Below, one piece after another: positions 35,353 to 49,198 of a stretch of 64,000 nucleotides of DNA; position 1 is the first letter of the stretch, and each line of letters begins with the position of its first letter. Source of the stretch: Dipteris shenzhenensis (Eukaryota > Polypodiophyta > Polypodiopsida > Gleicheniales); assembly GCA_047967505.1 (NCBI GenBank), contig CM106539.1; one strand, written 5' to 3'. A model generated the notes under the pieces. The model saw nothing but the letters and a program-made list of their open reading frames with translations. It was not told the DNA's origin and did not search any database. Position numbers and translations under genes: made by a program.

Positions 35353-36077
35353 CAATCCTTTTTCATGTGACCCTTCTTGCCACAATGGTAACACTCAATG
35401 TTCTATGTCTTGGATTTCCTACAAGACTTCCCTCTTTCTTGGGACTTCCCCCTGAGCTGTGATTTACCCCTTTGAACATTTAAGGCTGCATCCTACTTGT
35501 TGCATTCCATATAGTTTCGTCTAATCTCCTCGGCCAACAAGCTACCCACAACATAATCAGACTTTAGTACTCCACCAGGTGCAAAGTTACTGACAGCTGT
35601 ACAAAAGGTATCCCATGAGGATGGCAATGAACATAGGAGGAATATTGCCTTAGTCTTTGCATCAAAATTCATATTATGAGCCTAAAGCTGGCTAAAAATA
35701 ATATTGAATTCATTCAAGTGAGAAGCAATGGAGACCCCTTCCTTCATCTACAACTCAAACAACCTCTTCAAGAGGTAAACTTTATTAGAGGTAGTTTCCT
35801 TCTCATAAGTGGCTCATAATTTCTTCCACAAATCTTATGGAGTCTTACTATTGTGAAATAAATTGACTCTACAAGATGAAGTCTAACAGTTAGACTTTAC
35901 TAATGCATCCAAATCATTCCAATCATCCTCAGACATATCTACAGGCTTAGCTCCAATCCTTGCCAAGGGTTTAATTTGCTTCTTTTGAATAAGCATATCC
36001 CTTATCTGTTCTTTCCACAAGGGTCAAACTTTGTCAATGTTGAAAAACTCCTTTTCAGACATGGAAGAGGATGCCAT
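35353..36077 (-). pseudogene. gag: copia family Y gag with eight shared stop codons
   Basis: From the minus-strand ATG at 36,077 (MASSSMSEKEFFNID) a single frame runs to an intact zinc knuckle CYHCGKKGHMKKDC at about 35,394-35,353. It is interrupted by eight in-frame stops. The same eight occur in the plus-strand copy from 63,293. Five are TAG, most in contexts where CAG (Gln) would be expected. Confidence 0.85.
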
Positions 36078-37057
36078 GATGCAAATGAAACAAAATTCCA
36101 AATGCTAGTACTTGCAAGAGAGAAATCACACCAAATACCAGATGCACCCAAATGTGTATGCCAAAATGTAAGGTAATATCACCAAACCTCAAAGGATCAA
36201 AGCATCAAAATGCATTTGACTCGTGTGCATGTACTATGCATCCATATGAGCAAATCTATCCCGAAAGTAAATGCCAACTGCAATGGCAAAACAATGGCAA
36301 TCCCAATGCCAATAAGTGCCAAAATGACTCAAGCATAAATGCTTTCCATGAGCATATGTATCAACAAAATCTCATCCAAGAGATCATAGCACAACCTGTG
36401 CATCCACTGCAATATGTCAAAGCTGCCCCTCAGCACAAAATAGCATCTGTGTGCTAAACATCCATCAATAAAGCATCCCACAAGACAATCTGGGCCTATC
36501 AACACGTCCAAAAAGGATTGCAATGCATCCAAATGTCCTGTAAAGCATCTCTACAACCCAATGCAAACCATGAATGAGCACACATGGCCTAGACTACAAT
36601 CACAATGATCTGCATAAGGTATATCCAAGAAATCATGGCCCCACGACAATTACTGCAAGTGAAAATAGAACATGGGATGCCTCAAAACATGGGCATCACT
36701 ACATAATCAGACTAAGCAAGATAATATGCAAATATCTCTCTTCTGCTTGAACTCCAAAATCCCAACCGATGAATGGGAAACGGGGAGTCAACTATTGCAA
36801 TTGACCTATAATCCAAAATTCAAAGGTTTGGACCTTTGAATGGATTTTTGACAGAGAAATAGACGATACGGAGCCTGAAAGAGACAGAACCTCTCCAAAT
36901 CTCCATGAAATTGTGCAAGAATTAGCAAGTAGTGTTTTTTGGGCCTCCGAAACACAATGGAACAGATGGTTTTGAAAACCGTGGTCCCAATCACTGGGTC
37001 CAACACATGGACCAAAAACTTTTTTGCAAACAGAACTATTTGTAAACACCACTGGAG
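35371..37057. repeat. inverted arm paired with 62,313-64,000
   Basis: Coordinates of the two arms sum to 99,370 with no indel seen. The match starts exactly at the D2 boundary and continues to the right window edge. Confidence 0.92.
36078..37057 (-). other. Y element leader, cut at the L/D2 junction
   Basis: Inverted copy of 62,313-63,292. In the intact arrangement this leader runs back to a Y primer site and LTR. Here it is joined at 37,057/37,058 to the leader, primer site and LTR of family X. Frames over it (such as 36,792-37,052) are not convincing genes. Confidence 0.75.
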
Positions 37058-37717
37058 GAGCACATCACCCTTATAATTGCAAACAAATATGGCATCCATA
37101 AGCTCATGACTGAGTTATAATGCTCAAGCTCAAGCAAGATATAGTAAAACTTTCAGTCAAACTTTTAGTCAACATCAAGAGTCCCAAATTTATGTCGACT
37201 GGTCAACTGTCAAAGACCAAAAAATGGGATAAATACTTGTAGAAACAAACCTCATCTTGGAGGGTGAAATTTAACTAATAGAGAGAAGCAATCAGAGGGA
37301 TTTTATAGCAGTATGAAAGCTCTATTACTAGAGAAGATCCCCTAGCAAGGATTTGCACAATGTCGCGTCAGGTCGTCTTTATGGATTGCACCATTTTTTA
37401 TTGTTATTTGCCAATTTTGCCTTGAATAGTGGAGCATTGGTGTTCAAAATTCATCTAGCAACCTCCTATAGTGTTTCCCAATAGCTGCTCAAACCAATTT
37501 TGGAATGGTGACTCCAGTTGGCAGAATTATGCGAAATATCAACAACCTTTAAAAGTGTCAGCATGGACATTAAACGATATCATTCCCTTACCTCTGGACA
37601 ATAGGCGATATCATTCCCTTACCTCTGGACATCAGATGATATCATTCCCTTACCTCTAGACCAAAGATTTTTTTGGTCAAGAGGAGTCTTCAGCACAAAG
37701 GGCTCGCGGAATGGTCC

Positions 37718-37720
<3 letters not shown>

Positions 37721-37787
<67 letters not shown>

Positions 37788-37807
37788 CAGAGAGAGAGAG
37801 AAAGAAT
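37721..37807. repeat. (GA)n microsatellite, D2
   Basis: Counterpart of 4,494-4,580, unchanged in overall length. Confidence 0.95.
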
Positions 37808-37888
37808 AAGGAGAGAGGTGGGGTAGATGATAATGTGGCATAGTGAGGGATGAAGGCTCAAGGAGGGTGACGAGGCTCTAATACCACA

Positions 37889-38169
37889 TGAAGGAAATTC
37901 AAGAAGCATAATGGAAAGAGTTGTTTATTCATGAGAAGAAGTTTCCTTAAATAGGCAAGTGATAAAATGCACGTGCCCAAGAGAGAGAGCATCTCTAGAT
38001 CCACTAATCTCTCCACTGGTTTCTCAATCAGGTCCATGATTCTCTCAATCACACCCACTGGAACCTTCTACCACCTAGCCTAGTCACACTAACCACACAT
38101 ACACACACACAAGCACACATACACCTTGTAATAATCCTTGTAGACCTGTTACATCAATATGTCCCAACA
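37889..38169 (-). repeat. copia X 5' LTR in D2, heading a chimeric X/Y element
   Basis: Copy of 4,662-4,942; its primer site (TGGTATTAGAGCCTCG) is at 37,886-37,871. Downstream on the minus strand the X leader continues to 37,058 and then switches to the Y leader, gag and pol. Confidence 0.75.
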
Positions 38170-38621
38170 CTATCATGGGATGGACCCTCACATAAAAATG
38201 TCATCGTTTCCCTTCTCTAGTCACGTTTTCCTCCCATTTCACCTCCATTATTCCAAAACTTTCAAGCTTTTTGAATAAGATAACCTTACCTCCCTCTGTC
38301 TCTATTTGTTTTCAAGAGCTCCCTAATGGGTCTCCTAATTCAAAAAAGTCATTATGTACGAATTCAAGCATCGGATTTCCATAGGATTTGTTCCAGCAGC
38401 TGTGTAATTTTGTCTTTCAATTGTCTACGCATTCAAAAATTGCATTGGATGATAAGTTTGCAATATTGGATGGAAAAAATAGTTGGCAATCTAATTGAAA
38501 CTTTAGACTAAGCTTAACCCTTAATCTATTTAAATTAATCTAATTTATCCAATTTTAATAATCTTCCCTCCCCCTCCTCATTGTCGCCAACAACACTCCT
38601 GCTCCTCTGCCTTGTCGCCTC

Positions 38622-38658
<37 letters not shown>

Positions 38659-40621
38659 TTTCCCGTACTGGACTGCCACTGCCATTTGACTCCCTAATTT
38701 ATAACCCTCCCTCCACCGCCCTCTATGCAGCCTAACCTACTCATCCCCCTTCGCCTTGCCGCCCCCCCTTCTTCTCTCTCTCTCTCTCTCCCTTTCTCTC
38801 ACGTCGCACGTGCATAGCAATCTGTGTGCCAATATGCCTCCACCCTCTTTTAAACAAAGAAAATTGTTTAAATTTGTGCAACCACCGCACTATAATAGAA
38901 CTAGCATGGTGGTTGCAAGGAAATACATTTTCCTTTGTTTAGGATTCCGCACTAAAATATAACCAATGTGGTGGTTTCATTGGAAAATATATTTTCCTTC
39001 ATTTAGGATTAACTTTTAGCCACTTGTTTAAAAATATTAATTGCACTCTCATTACATTAAAACAACATGCTATTCCAACCATTGGGTCTACCCGATGGCA
39101 TAGGAAAAAAAATAAAATAAGAAAGGAGACCCCTCGATGCAAAATATGTGAACAATTGGAGACTCCAATGTGTGTCCCATGTGACCCATCCAATTAACAT
39201 AAATACATTTTCTTTGGTTTACTTAGGAGTAGCTATAGCCATCTCATAGAACCAGCACAGTGGTCGCACTAAGCCAACATAAGTGTGGTGGTTCATAATC
39301 TAGATCAACATTGAAGAGCTGCACGTAGATGATAGGTGGTGAGCTGTGGGCAAATGACAGGTGGCAAGTTGTGTGTAGATAACAAATGGTGAGCTATGGG
39401 TAGATGACATGACAGACTGTGGATAGTCTAATGCACAAAGATATAGCACAAAGACTGAACAAATGAGGGTAGAACTACTCATGTAGTGTCATGTGTCAAG
39501 ATTTGAGGTGTTTAGAACATCAAGTTTTGACAGATTGCGTCTCATTATTACACCAATAAGGTAATCATTACATTGGGACAAATTCTAGTGAGAGTACGAG
39601 TTTGTCTAAAATTCAAAATATTGCCCACCAACCTGTCGCATTGTGGCCCCAAAACTACCCTAAAATAGTTCATTAAGGGAATTTTGGACTCAAAAAGGGC
39701 CTCTTTGATTAGGCCCTTAAGATTTGTGACAAGCATCCTAGCCAATGGGAAGGCTTGGGCATTAAAAGAATGGAGGATCCCATATTGGAGAGACCTCCCT
39801 TGGTCCCCACTAGGCTCCCACTTGCCTCCCTCTTGCCCCCACCACCTCTTGGGGCATTTACTCTCCCCTAGGCCCCTTGGCTTTTGTGCTAGTCCTTGCT
39901 AACCTCCTCCCTCTCTTGGTGGGCCCAAAAATTCACGAATTTTTTTCCCTTTAAAAAAAAGTTAAAAACATCCAAAAGTGTTCCCACCCCCAAACACCTC
40001 CTAGGAGTCCCCCCAAACTATCCCCCATTGACTCAAGACCTTCTTGTCAGCCTCTACCTTCTCTCAACCTCTCAACCTTCTCTCAACCTCTTTCTCCTCC
40101 TCTCAATCCTCTTTCAACATCTTCCTCCCTCAACCTCCTCTCAATCTCTTCCTCCTTCTAACCTCTCTCTCTTTGCTTGCTCCCATTCCTTCTACAATGG
40201 TGAAGACCTCTCCTTCCCTTAGACCAAAGCTATTAATTCAATCTTGTATGGGTCGCATTTTGAAGGATGATAGTGACATTTGGATTCTTCAAGAGTTTAG
40301 GCTAATGTCTTGGGTCACAATGCAACCATCTTCAATAGGTCCATTCAAGGTTTCAAGGAAGGACAGAGCAAACAAAAGAGAAGCATGGAAGGGTCACATT
40401 GTTGGATTTTGGATTATAAAGAAAGGACTCAAAGTCAAGGTTTAGCATGTGTACATGGCTTGAGACATGAACTTGGATCCTGAAAATTGAACTTGCATTC
40501 CTTCAAATTGTATCTCTCTTTTGCATTGTCTCTTGTGCATAATGAGACTTCATTTGTCCATTCTATGCATGTGAATGTGTGTTGAGAAAGGTTACTATGG
40601 AGAGAATAGACATGTGGGAGT

Positions 40622-40622
<1 letters not shown>
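38170..40622. other. non-coding tract, D2 copy of 4,943-7,395
   Basis: Same CT-rich microsatellites and pyrimidine tract; no gene seen. Confidence 0.5.

Positions 40623-40709
<87 letters not shown>
40623..40709. repeat. (GA)n microsatellite, D2
   Basis: Eight bases longer than its D1 counterpart. Confidence 0.95.
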
Positions 40710-40712
<3 letters not shown>

Positions 40713-41074
40713 TGAGGGGTGGAAGGGACATGGTAAGGGAAAGAGAGAGGAAGGTGTGTAATTAAAATGTAGAAACCTATAAACAACACAGCACACGATG
40801 CTCAGATAAAGGTGGAAAAAACTTTAAAATTGACATATGGATTCTCACGAGTACAACTGGTAAAAAAAGTGTCGAATTCATGCGGTAGTCTAGGCTCCAA
40901 GGTCAGAGTCCACTTACCTGTCACCATCCACAACAAACCATTTGTTAGAACAAAATTGGCATCATGTGGGAAGATAGGTAATGCCTGTGTTCCCCAGCTT
41001 GTTATCACTTATACCAAAGAGACTTAGAACAACAGATGGATTCTAAGAGTGAAAAGAAAAAAATTACTTGATTT

Positions 41075-41250
41075 AACAAGGGGGGTTAGTCCACACCCAA
41101 GAGTAAAGTCAACCTAATTGAAATAGTAGGCGAGGGGTAGTCCACACCCAAGAGTGAAAAGAGTTAAGTTGAAAGAATTTATCAAGGGGGTTAGTCCATT
41201 CCCAAGAGAAAAAGAAACTTAACTGAGTTACTAAGTAGGGGGTAGTCCAC
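41075..41250 (+). repeat. GGGGTAGTCCACACC motif cluster, D2
   Basis: Copy of the ~53-bp-spaced cluster at 7,840-8,015. Confidence 0.6.
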
Positions 41251-43954
41251 ACCTACCAAAAGAGTCACTATTGACAAATAATTAAGAAAGGTAATCGATT
41301 TGTCCATGCCCTAACTAAAGACAGTCCAAGGCTCAATTACATGGGCCATTAATTCATTGTGGATTAAAATTTTAGCCAAATTTCTTAACAATTTCCTATA
41401 CAATATTAATAGGATGGAGCATCACTGGTATAGGGAGTGAGCGACAAGACACATTAGAAAGACAACATCTTAGGGGGGTGTGACAAAAGAGGGGATTAAC
41501 TAACTTTGGACAATTAATTCATAAGGGGTCTTCCACACCCATGTTCTATAAATGAGAAAAAAAAAAGTGAAACAATAGAAGATAAAGCAACTATTTTAAT
41601 AAAGGAAGTAAGGAAGCATATAAATTAATAGAAAATACAACAATTTAAGGATACTTCAATATATTGCTTCAATAAATAAAGCAATAAGGAATAAAGAGGG
41701 AACAAAGGCAATGAAAATCATGAATAAGTTTTAATAATTGCTTTAGGAAAGTTTACAAGAGTCTAGGTTATTCTTGATCCAAATTAGGTTAATTAAATAC
41801 TAAAAAAAGATAGAATTGACAGGGATGAAAAAGAAAACTAGAAAAAGGAAAATGTAACAAAGAAAAATGAAATAGAAATAATTATATAAGTAGACATTAC
41901 TATACCACTGACTAGAAACACATATGTAAATAAAGTAAAAATACATATATGTAGAGAAAAGAAGTCCAATTGAAGAGAAATAACATGGGCTTATATATAA
42001 ATATTATATATATATATATATATATATAAAAGCATAACTCATATAAGTCTGTCGAGAGAGGCAGCCATAGGGTGAGCTGTAACCATCACCACCAACTAGC
42101 TCATAGAAGTGAAAATTCTACACCTCGAGCATTCCAAACTATCGGAGAAAAAGAACAAAGTCTGAGCCGTGAGGACTCGCCAAGCAAACGAGAAAACAAG
42201 GAGCCAAGAAAATGAGAAAACAAAGAGCCTTGTTGAAGGCTTTACAACCATGCATAGAGCAATTGACGGAGACGCTGAACCAATTTTGTGGTCAAATGGA
42301 AGGCCAATATGCATGTTATGAAGGTGGTGGCATACTGTAAGTGCCAATATGAAGAGCAAGTAGCATCAATACCACAGCCTTGTAGAAGTCATGACGGAGG
42401 GCCACCAATGAGAGAGCTATGCAGGAAGCTAGATGGGCCAAAGAATCGGGCCAACGTAAACCTGCAACAAAGCCAATAAAGATGAAAAGAAGGAGAAGGT
42501 GCCATAGCAACTATTATGCACAAAAACTACGATCAATTTCAAATGCATCAATGGTCATGTAGTCAGGAGTAATAAAACGTTCATGTAGTTAGGACTTCAA
42601 GCCATCGAGTGAACTAGGGGACTATAGATAATAAAGCTAGTTAAGAAGGATTTGAGGCTTATGATCATGCAAGTGACGATCGTGTAAAACTCGAACTGCT
42701 ACAAGCAAGGAGGAGCATTGGAAGGGAGACGCGGGTTGCCAATGGAGATAGAGAGGTGTTTCCAATGAAGGTAAGGAGTTTAAGATGCCAAATCACAGGT
42801 AGGAAGAGCACGTAGTTTGTAAGGGAACAAGCAGAGGGTAAGCACAAGGAGAAGATGGAGAAAATAGATGAGCTGTGATGTAGACAAGTTGTAAGCTTTG
42901 CAAGGGTCCTAGAAAGCATAAGATTAGAGATGTGAGAGTCGCTAGTGGAGTCGATCATGTACTTGAACGAGCTAGCTGAAACACAAATGAGACAAGTGCT
43001 TCCATGTTATAATAAGTAATATGTAGGGAGAAGAGAACCTCAAAGAAGGTGTAGAGCTAACAACAAATGGTCCCGCATAGGTCTGGAGAAAAATCAAAAA
43101 AGTTTTGCAAAGCATTATGAGCAAGCACGAGTGAAAAAAAGTCATCATGAGCTAGCAAGAGTAGAAGAAGGCAAGGCGAGAAGGGTATAGTTACAATGGA
43201 ATGCCGTAGAGGAGAGGCAATGGGAGAAAGATGATTAGGGAGAGAGGCAGCACAAGACAGGGGTATACGATAGAGAATAAGGGAGGTTTTCATTCCATCA
43301 AATAGAAGAAGCACCATCTAGAGCCTTAATTCCCACCGCTACCAACTGATGTATGCATGAGCGTCTTCATAATTACGCATTATCCACTTTGCCAACCCTC
43401 TTATCCATTCAATCCTTAACTAGTATGCTTAACGATGCTTAATACTAGATTTTATAAAGCATGATTAGTTCATTTTCCACCCAACTTATACTAAGAGTAC
43501 CCACATACTAAAGTCAAAAAATTAATTATTTAACATAGTTACATGGTATACACTAATTTAAAGTGGGGGTTTAAAGGTTAATAAAACAATCGCTTAGCTA
43601 AGAAGATGATAATGTCAAGAATCAAGAATTTAGATCACGCTTGCTCTGGGGTCTCATCATCCTCAATACATTATGCATCATGCCCAAGTTACTATCCTAT
43701 AATGCAAAGTAGTATCACATGGAATATCTACAAGATTACCAAGAAAATCAACACTCAAAAGTTAGGAGGGGGGAGAAATCTAAAAGAGAAAATGGGGGAT
43801 GTGGAAATAAAATGGAACGAAAAGGGGGGAAACTAAAATTAAACTTTTTTTTTTTAATGGGGGGATATTCTATTTGTGAAGCAATGATCAAGTGAAAAAG
43901 TGTGTGTGTGTGTGTGCATACGCGTGCATGTGTGTGTGTGTGTGTGTGTGTGTG

Positions 43955-43991
<37 letters not shown>

Positions 43992-44427
43992 ATGGACTCA
44001 TTGACATCTTTCTTTACTTCTTATGTAGATATTTTTCCTTCCACCAAAGTCAAAACCTAACCCTTGGGGAGTCTCACCGAAACATTTCAAGCTTTTCATC
44101 CAAAGATTGGGGAGATAATGTTCTTGGGAGGGACTCCTACCTCCTTAACAAAATCCAGTAACTTTTTCTATAATGCATGCTACCAAGTACCTCGAAGAGA
44201 AGGTGCATATGGACTCCTCTATCCTGTTCCTCTACTTTGATAGTCCAAAATGGCCTCTTCCAGATCCACCATTCTCTGTAGATGCATTTAGAATGAAGAT
44301 GAGGTTTCATTAATGAAGTTTGCTTTAGGTTCTAAATCTATGGGGGTTAGTTGGTTCATGCCCTCCATTGTATTTGTTTCTACTTCAAATCAGTTTTCCT
44401 CCATAAAACAAAGACCATGTGGGTATG
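41251..44427. other. non-coding tract with microsatellites, D2 copy of 8,016-11,205
   Basis: It contains the shortened AT tract (42,004-42,028), the 23-bp insertion near 43,265-43,287 and the shortened TG/GA tract (43,898-43,988). No gene supported. Confidence 0.5.
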
Positions 44428-44701
44428 CAACAACCTAGATGAGGACTTTCTTGATAATCTTCTTTATCCAAGATGAGATGTTAGGGAAGGTTTTTATCAG
44501 AAATACTATTGTAGATATGTAGGTAAAGAAAGTTTAGTAATAAGATATCAATGTTGGAAAGGTCAACAACCTGGATGAGGACTTTCTTGATAATCTTCTT
44601 TATCCAACATGAGATGTTAGGGAAGGATTTTATCAGGGATACTATTGTAGATATGTAGGTAAAGAAAGTTTAGTAATAAGGTATCAATGTTGGAAAGGTC
44701 A
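44428..44701. repeat. 136-bp tandem duplication, D2
   Basis: Copy of 11,206-11,479. One T/C difference in the second unit (44,598 region) distinguishes it. Confidence 0.85.
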
Positions 44702-45834
44702 CCTCCCCATCTGTAAGCCCCCAAATGAGGAGAGCGTGGGGGAGGGAGACCTAGGGCAGAAGATTCCCAGAGAAGAGAGAGAGGGGGGGCTGCCACATGG
44801 GCAGCACCTCACAAGAGAAGAAGGCTGCAACAGATGGCACAAACTACATTGCAGATGGCGGGGCATCCAAGTGATGGAGCGGGCCTGCAAGTGGGCAGAT
44901 CAAAGTGGCGCAGCAGAGGCAGGACAGACCAGCACATGGGTCAGCCAGGATAGAGGCTGATTGGGCTACTTTGAGGTAGCCAACCAGGCCTTATATAGGG
45001 CTGACCTAGGGGTTGGGCCCTTGCCTAGATTGGAGGGCCAAAAGCCCTAAAAGTGTGGGCCATAAAGGCCTAGTTTTGTGAGCCCTTAAAGGGCTGGACC
45101 AGCATCAGACTGGTCAGCCAATATGAGGCTGGCTAGTCAGCTTTCTCAGCAGGCCTTAGGGCCTATATAAGGAGAGGCTCTTGGCCTCATTTAATATCCA
45201 ACAGCCAGCAATTCCAGGGCAGAAAGGAGCAGCAGGAAGCCTACTCTGTGGGCCTATTTACAGGAGGTGAGAGAGTGCAATAGGTGCTGCAGACTTAGCT
45301 CTAGGGAGAGGCTGGGGGACCCTGGCTGTCTTCTAGGGCAGCAAGGTGCTGAGATCATCATACCTTCTGGAGCAGCCATTCACAAGCAAGTTGGAGCAGT
45401 GGAATAGGGACCTGTGTGCTGCAGACAAAAGCTTGGCAAGGGCTGTCCACCTAGGCTAATTCACAGGCAGTAAGGTGGAGAAGAACACACTCGATGGAAA
45501 GTCTACTTATGCTCGAGGTGGAGCACACGAGCTCGAGTCTAGAGATAGCCAGCAGATAGGAGAAGGACCTTGTGGTTAGATCAGAGGACCACACCATTGG
45601 TGGGACTCTGGATCTATCTCTTTTGTATTGTGTCCATAGTTTTGGATGGAAATATATAAGTTTTGGTGTCTTCTATATCTGGATGGTTCATTGTCTATCG
45701 ATGAGTCTGCACACCTATTTTATGCACATTAAGTAAAGAAGTTTGTGATTCCACCCCACACCACACTGTGTGAGCTCTTGGGCATTACTATAAGTCTTCC
45801 ACTATGCGTACCCTCTGTTGGGTCATTTCTAACA
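44688..45834 (+). mobile_element. solo LTR, D2 copy
   Basis: The same 1,147-bp solo LTR with ATCAA on both sides. Identical flanks show it was copied with the block rather than inserted independently. Confidence 0.85.
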
Positions 45835-45839
45835 ATCAA

Positions 45840-46642
45840 GTAGTGCGTAGTATTTGTTATACGAGATATGCATATAGATGTTGGAAAATGGGTGCAAGTA
45901 TAATTCATCAAATAGACTCCAAATAAGATGCATGGGATAAATTATGGATTGTGATGTAGTAGACAACATAGAGGTAGAGATACATAAGCCAAATGGTGAA
46001 ATCCAATATCTTGAGGTCACAGATAGTTGGAGCTTGAAGCACATTCGAGAATACATTGCTATCACCTTCGATGATAGTGACTTTTCTTCACACTAAATGG
46101 TTAGATAGTAGTGAGGAGGCGACTTGAAGCAACACCAATGCTTGACAAATGGAAGCATCCTTCTATCTTGTCCATTCATACTAGTATCAAATAAATTGAA
46201 AAGTTTTGGTATTGTTATGTCATTTATGAAAGGGTACAATGACAATGAACTTAATAAATTTAGTACTTTTGAAGTTCACAAGCAATGAGTCTTTATTAGT
46301 TTGTTGAATCTTCTAAAATCTTGATTGTTAATAAATTTAGTAGTTTTGAAGTTGATAAGAAATTAGTCTATATTGCTTTCGGAACCTTTTAAAATGTTGA
46401 TCGTTGATAATTTAGTTGTTTAGTTCACAAGTAATGAGTATATTATTTTTTTCAATCTGTTAAAATATTGAACGATTTTTGAAAAAGTGTCATGGTAAAT
46501 TATTCTCATGCTTACAGTATGCAATCATGGTGATAGATTTCAATATTAGTTCCAAGATTTAATAAAAATGAGCTAATATATTTTATTGCCCAATAATTTA
46601 ATCCTAAATTGTCACCTTTGACTTTTAAAGAGTCAATGGTGC
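45840..46642. other. AT-rich intergenic stretch, D2
   Basis: Copy of 12,618-13,420; no gene seen. Confidence 0.45.
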
Positions 46643-46741
46643 TATATAAAGGCCCTAGGGCTAAAAATAGCCTTTATTGTACTCATTTCCTACACTCAAC
46701 CTCTTCAACCCTCAACTCACACCAACTTCTACAGACCTGCA

Positions 46742-47808
46742 ATGGCACACCTCATGATGCATACCAAAGTGGACTTGTATGAGATGTCTGATTGTGAGAT
46801 CAATGTAATAGCGATAGTCCATAAGCACATGGATATTTTTAGAGATGTTATTGATTACATCATTGAGAAAGCTAGGCCTTTCATGATTTGGTTAAACATA
46901 GATAGAGTAGAATGGTTTTGGTCAATCTTTTTTAGAGTCACAAAGTTGATCCTGGTTTTAGACATAGGCTACATAGAATTTGTAAACCTTGAGTCCAATT
47001 TTCCAAAGAAAAATATCAAAGGACAAGAGCATGGATCTCTAGTTGGGGCCTGTAGGACCCAGTTTATATCCTTACCCTTAGCATATTGTAAAATCATCCT
47101 AGAAAGGGAGGACATGCCTTCTTGCAATAGAGCAAGAAGCAAATGTTGAAGAAATATAAATGTGATTGCCGAAGCTAGCCTCACCTTGGAGTGGTCCACA
47201 AAAACTTTGGAAAAAGGGAAGCACACTGCAGAAGTAGAGTTGGCCGTGGTTCAAGAAGCAGTTGGTACATCCTCCATGGGATAGTCTACCATGGTAGAAG
47301 GAGAAGAAGAGGAAGAAAAGGAAGGAGAGGAAGAAGTGGAGGAGGTTATGATGGAAGAGCTTTAATTGCTGCAAACCCTTTCATATGTTTTGATTAAAAA
47401 TAGAGAATATTTGTTTTTAATTGATATTCAATATGTGAAGAAGCTGAGGGAGGATGAAGAATTAGGGGCACTCTCCAATTAGGAGAGTAATATTGACCTG
47501 GGCTTTCCAAAGGAGGGGCTTGTTGATAGATGCACGGATTTGGTGACCGCCAACACATTGGAACATCCGATCTTAAGTGTATGGGAGGAAATGCATGACT
47601 CAGCTCATGCAAGATTCATAGACATGGAGTTCCATGAGGTCTAGGCAGAGAATAAGAAAAACATTCAAGGATTGTGAGTAGTGCCATGACATTGTCATCA
47701 TCAGTCACCCCTATGAAGATTGACAAGAGCAAAAGCTCCATCAATATTTGTGTAGAGGTTACGATGAAAGACAAATTGTAAGTTGATGACATTGTCAAAT
47801 ATTTATGA
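46742..47808 (+). pseudogene. degenerate ~355-codon frame of unknown family, D2 copy
   Basis: Same frame and stop codons as 13,520-14,587, with a TATATAAAG box at 46,643. A 1-base deletion near 47,658 shifts the frame in the last sixth of the sequence, so decay has continued since the duplication (or is an assembly difference). Confidence 0.6.
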
Positions 47809-48840
47809 TGCGATGTTTTTAATTCAAATATTTTCAAAAAAGCTTACTGATCAGATTATTACAACTTTCAGGCTATTATTGAAGTAGATGATTATGCATT
47901 GCGACATGCAGTTTAAGGTGGTAGCATAGGTGTAGACTCTACACTTGGACATTACATGGATGATGGGGATGTTCAAGCATCAAGGTCTTGTTTGTATGAA
48001 TTCCTTGTACTCACCTCATGAAAAGGAGGAGCTAATCAAATGCAGGGCACTATGACCTTACCTCCATCAATCCATAAGTGCATTTTGGTTAGGCGAGATC
48101 TTGCACTTGCAACTTTTGGGGAAAGATTGGCAGGAAGACTTTTTGTGGTTGCATGTTGCTATGGGGGCTTTGACAAGTGCTAATGATTTAAAAAAAGTTG
48201 TGGACACTTTCACACAACCAATTGTCTTGGCACCAAACGGAGAGCTGCAATCTTGGACAAAGCAGAGGATGCAAAGCAAGTAAATATCTTGTAGAGAAAA
48301 TCATGAGATCATGTTGTGATGACTTCAGGTTACCAAAAACATTGTGAATACAAATGGAGATACAATATATACTTTTTTTTCCATGGTGGTGTTAATTTGA
48401 AATGACATTAAATTTTATTTTGATAGAGTCATCTTTACTTTTTGTGCAAACAATTTTGATGCACAATGTGTTTCAATATTTTGTATATAAGAAATTCAAA
48501 GTTTTTACTAAAAAATGCCAATATAGGCTAACATTATTGAGTACACACTATGCTTTCCCAAAACATACCATTCATTTGGCCACTAAATAAATTGTCTACG
48601 CTTTGTGGTATGATTAATAATATGAAAGAGAGTGGTGAAATGCCATGCTTGAGGTGATAAATTAACTTGATGATAAGTGCACATTCCAAGTGGAACCTAT
48701 TAACAACATAAATGGCATTCTAAATCATCATCTCATTGATAATGTGGGAGGCTACATTAACTCAATCTAGAGTTTCCAATTACAATTCTGAAAGTCTACC
48801 ATCCATCAATGAGGATTGTGTACACTAATAAGGCATTTTT
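47809..48840. other. stretch before copia LTR, D2
   Basis: Copy of 14,588-15,619, including the unassigned 60-codon frame at 48,101-48,283. Confidence 0.4.
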
Positions 48841-49198
48841 TGTGAAGAGAGTGGGAGAGAAGTAAGGAGTCTCACTTGCAGCTTTCTCACATACACAATG
48901 GGGGAATACACACAAAGGAGGAGGCTGAAATCAGTTTTCCTCTTCTTAGTTGTGAAAGCCAAAAGAACTCTCTCGAAGTACAAAAGGAATAGGTGAACCC
49001 TATTTGTGGGTCTCAAACCAAACTCAGCTAACCTAGGTGGCATACTAACTGAGCCACTAACTAGAGTACATAAAGATAGCTGTCATCCAACTATTATTCA
49101 TGGGCAGTGTACCAACTGCATCTGCAGCTAACAAGCCGGTGACATAAATGCACAACGGTCACCCTGGCATATCACAAGTGGAGCTCGATATCTCAACA
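48841..49198 (-). repeat. 3' LTR of copia family V, D2
   Basis: Copy of 15,620-15,977 with the same polypurine tract next to it. Confidence 0.75.

Larger units (their letters stand above)
26351..37057. repeat. segment L in forward orientation (10.7 kb)
   Basis: Its left 3.1 kb is inverted at 1-3,820 and its right 1.7 kb is inverted at 62,313-64,000. Both partner copies are cut off only by the window edges or reach them. The boundaries fall exactly where D1, E, D2 and H begin or end. L is followed by D on its right in both orientations. Confidence 0.85.
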
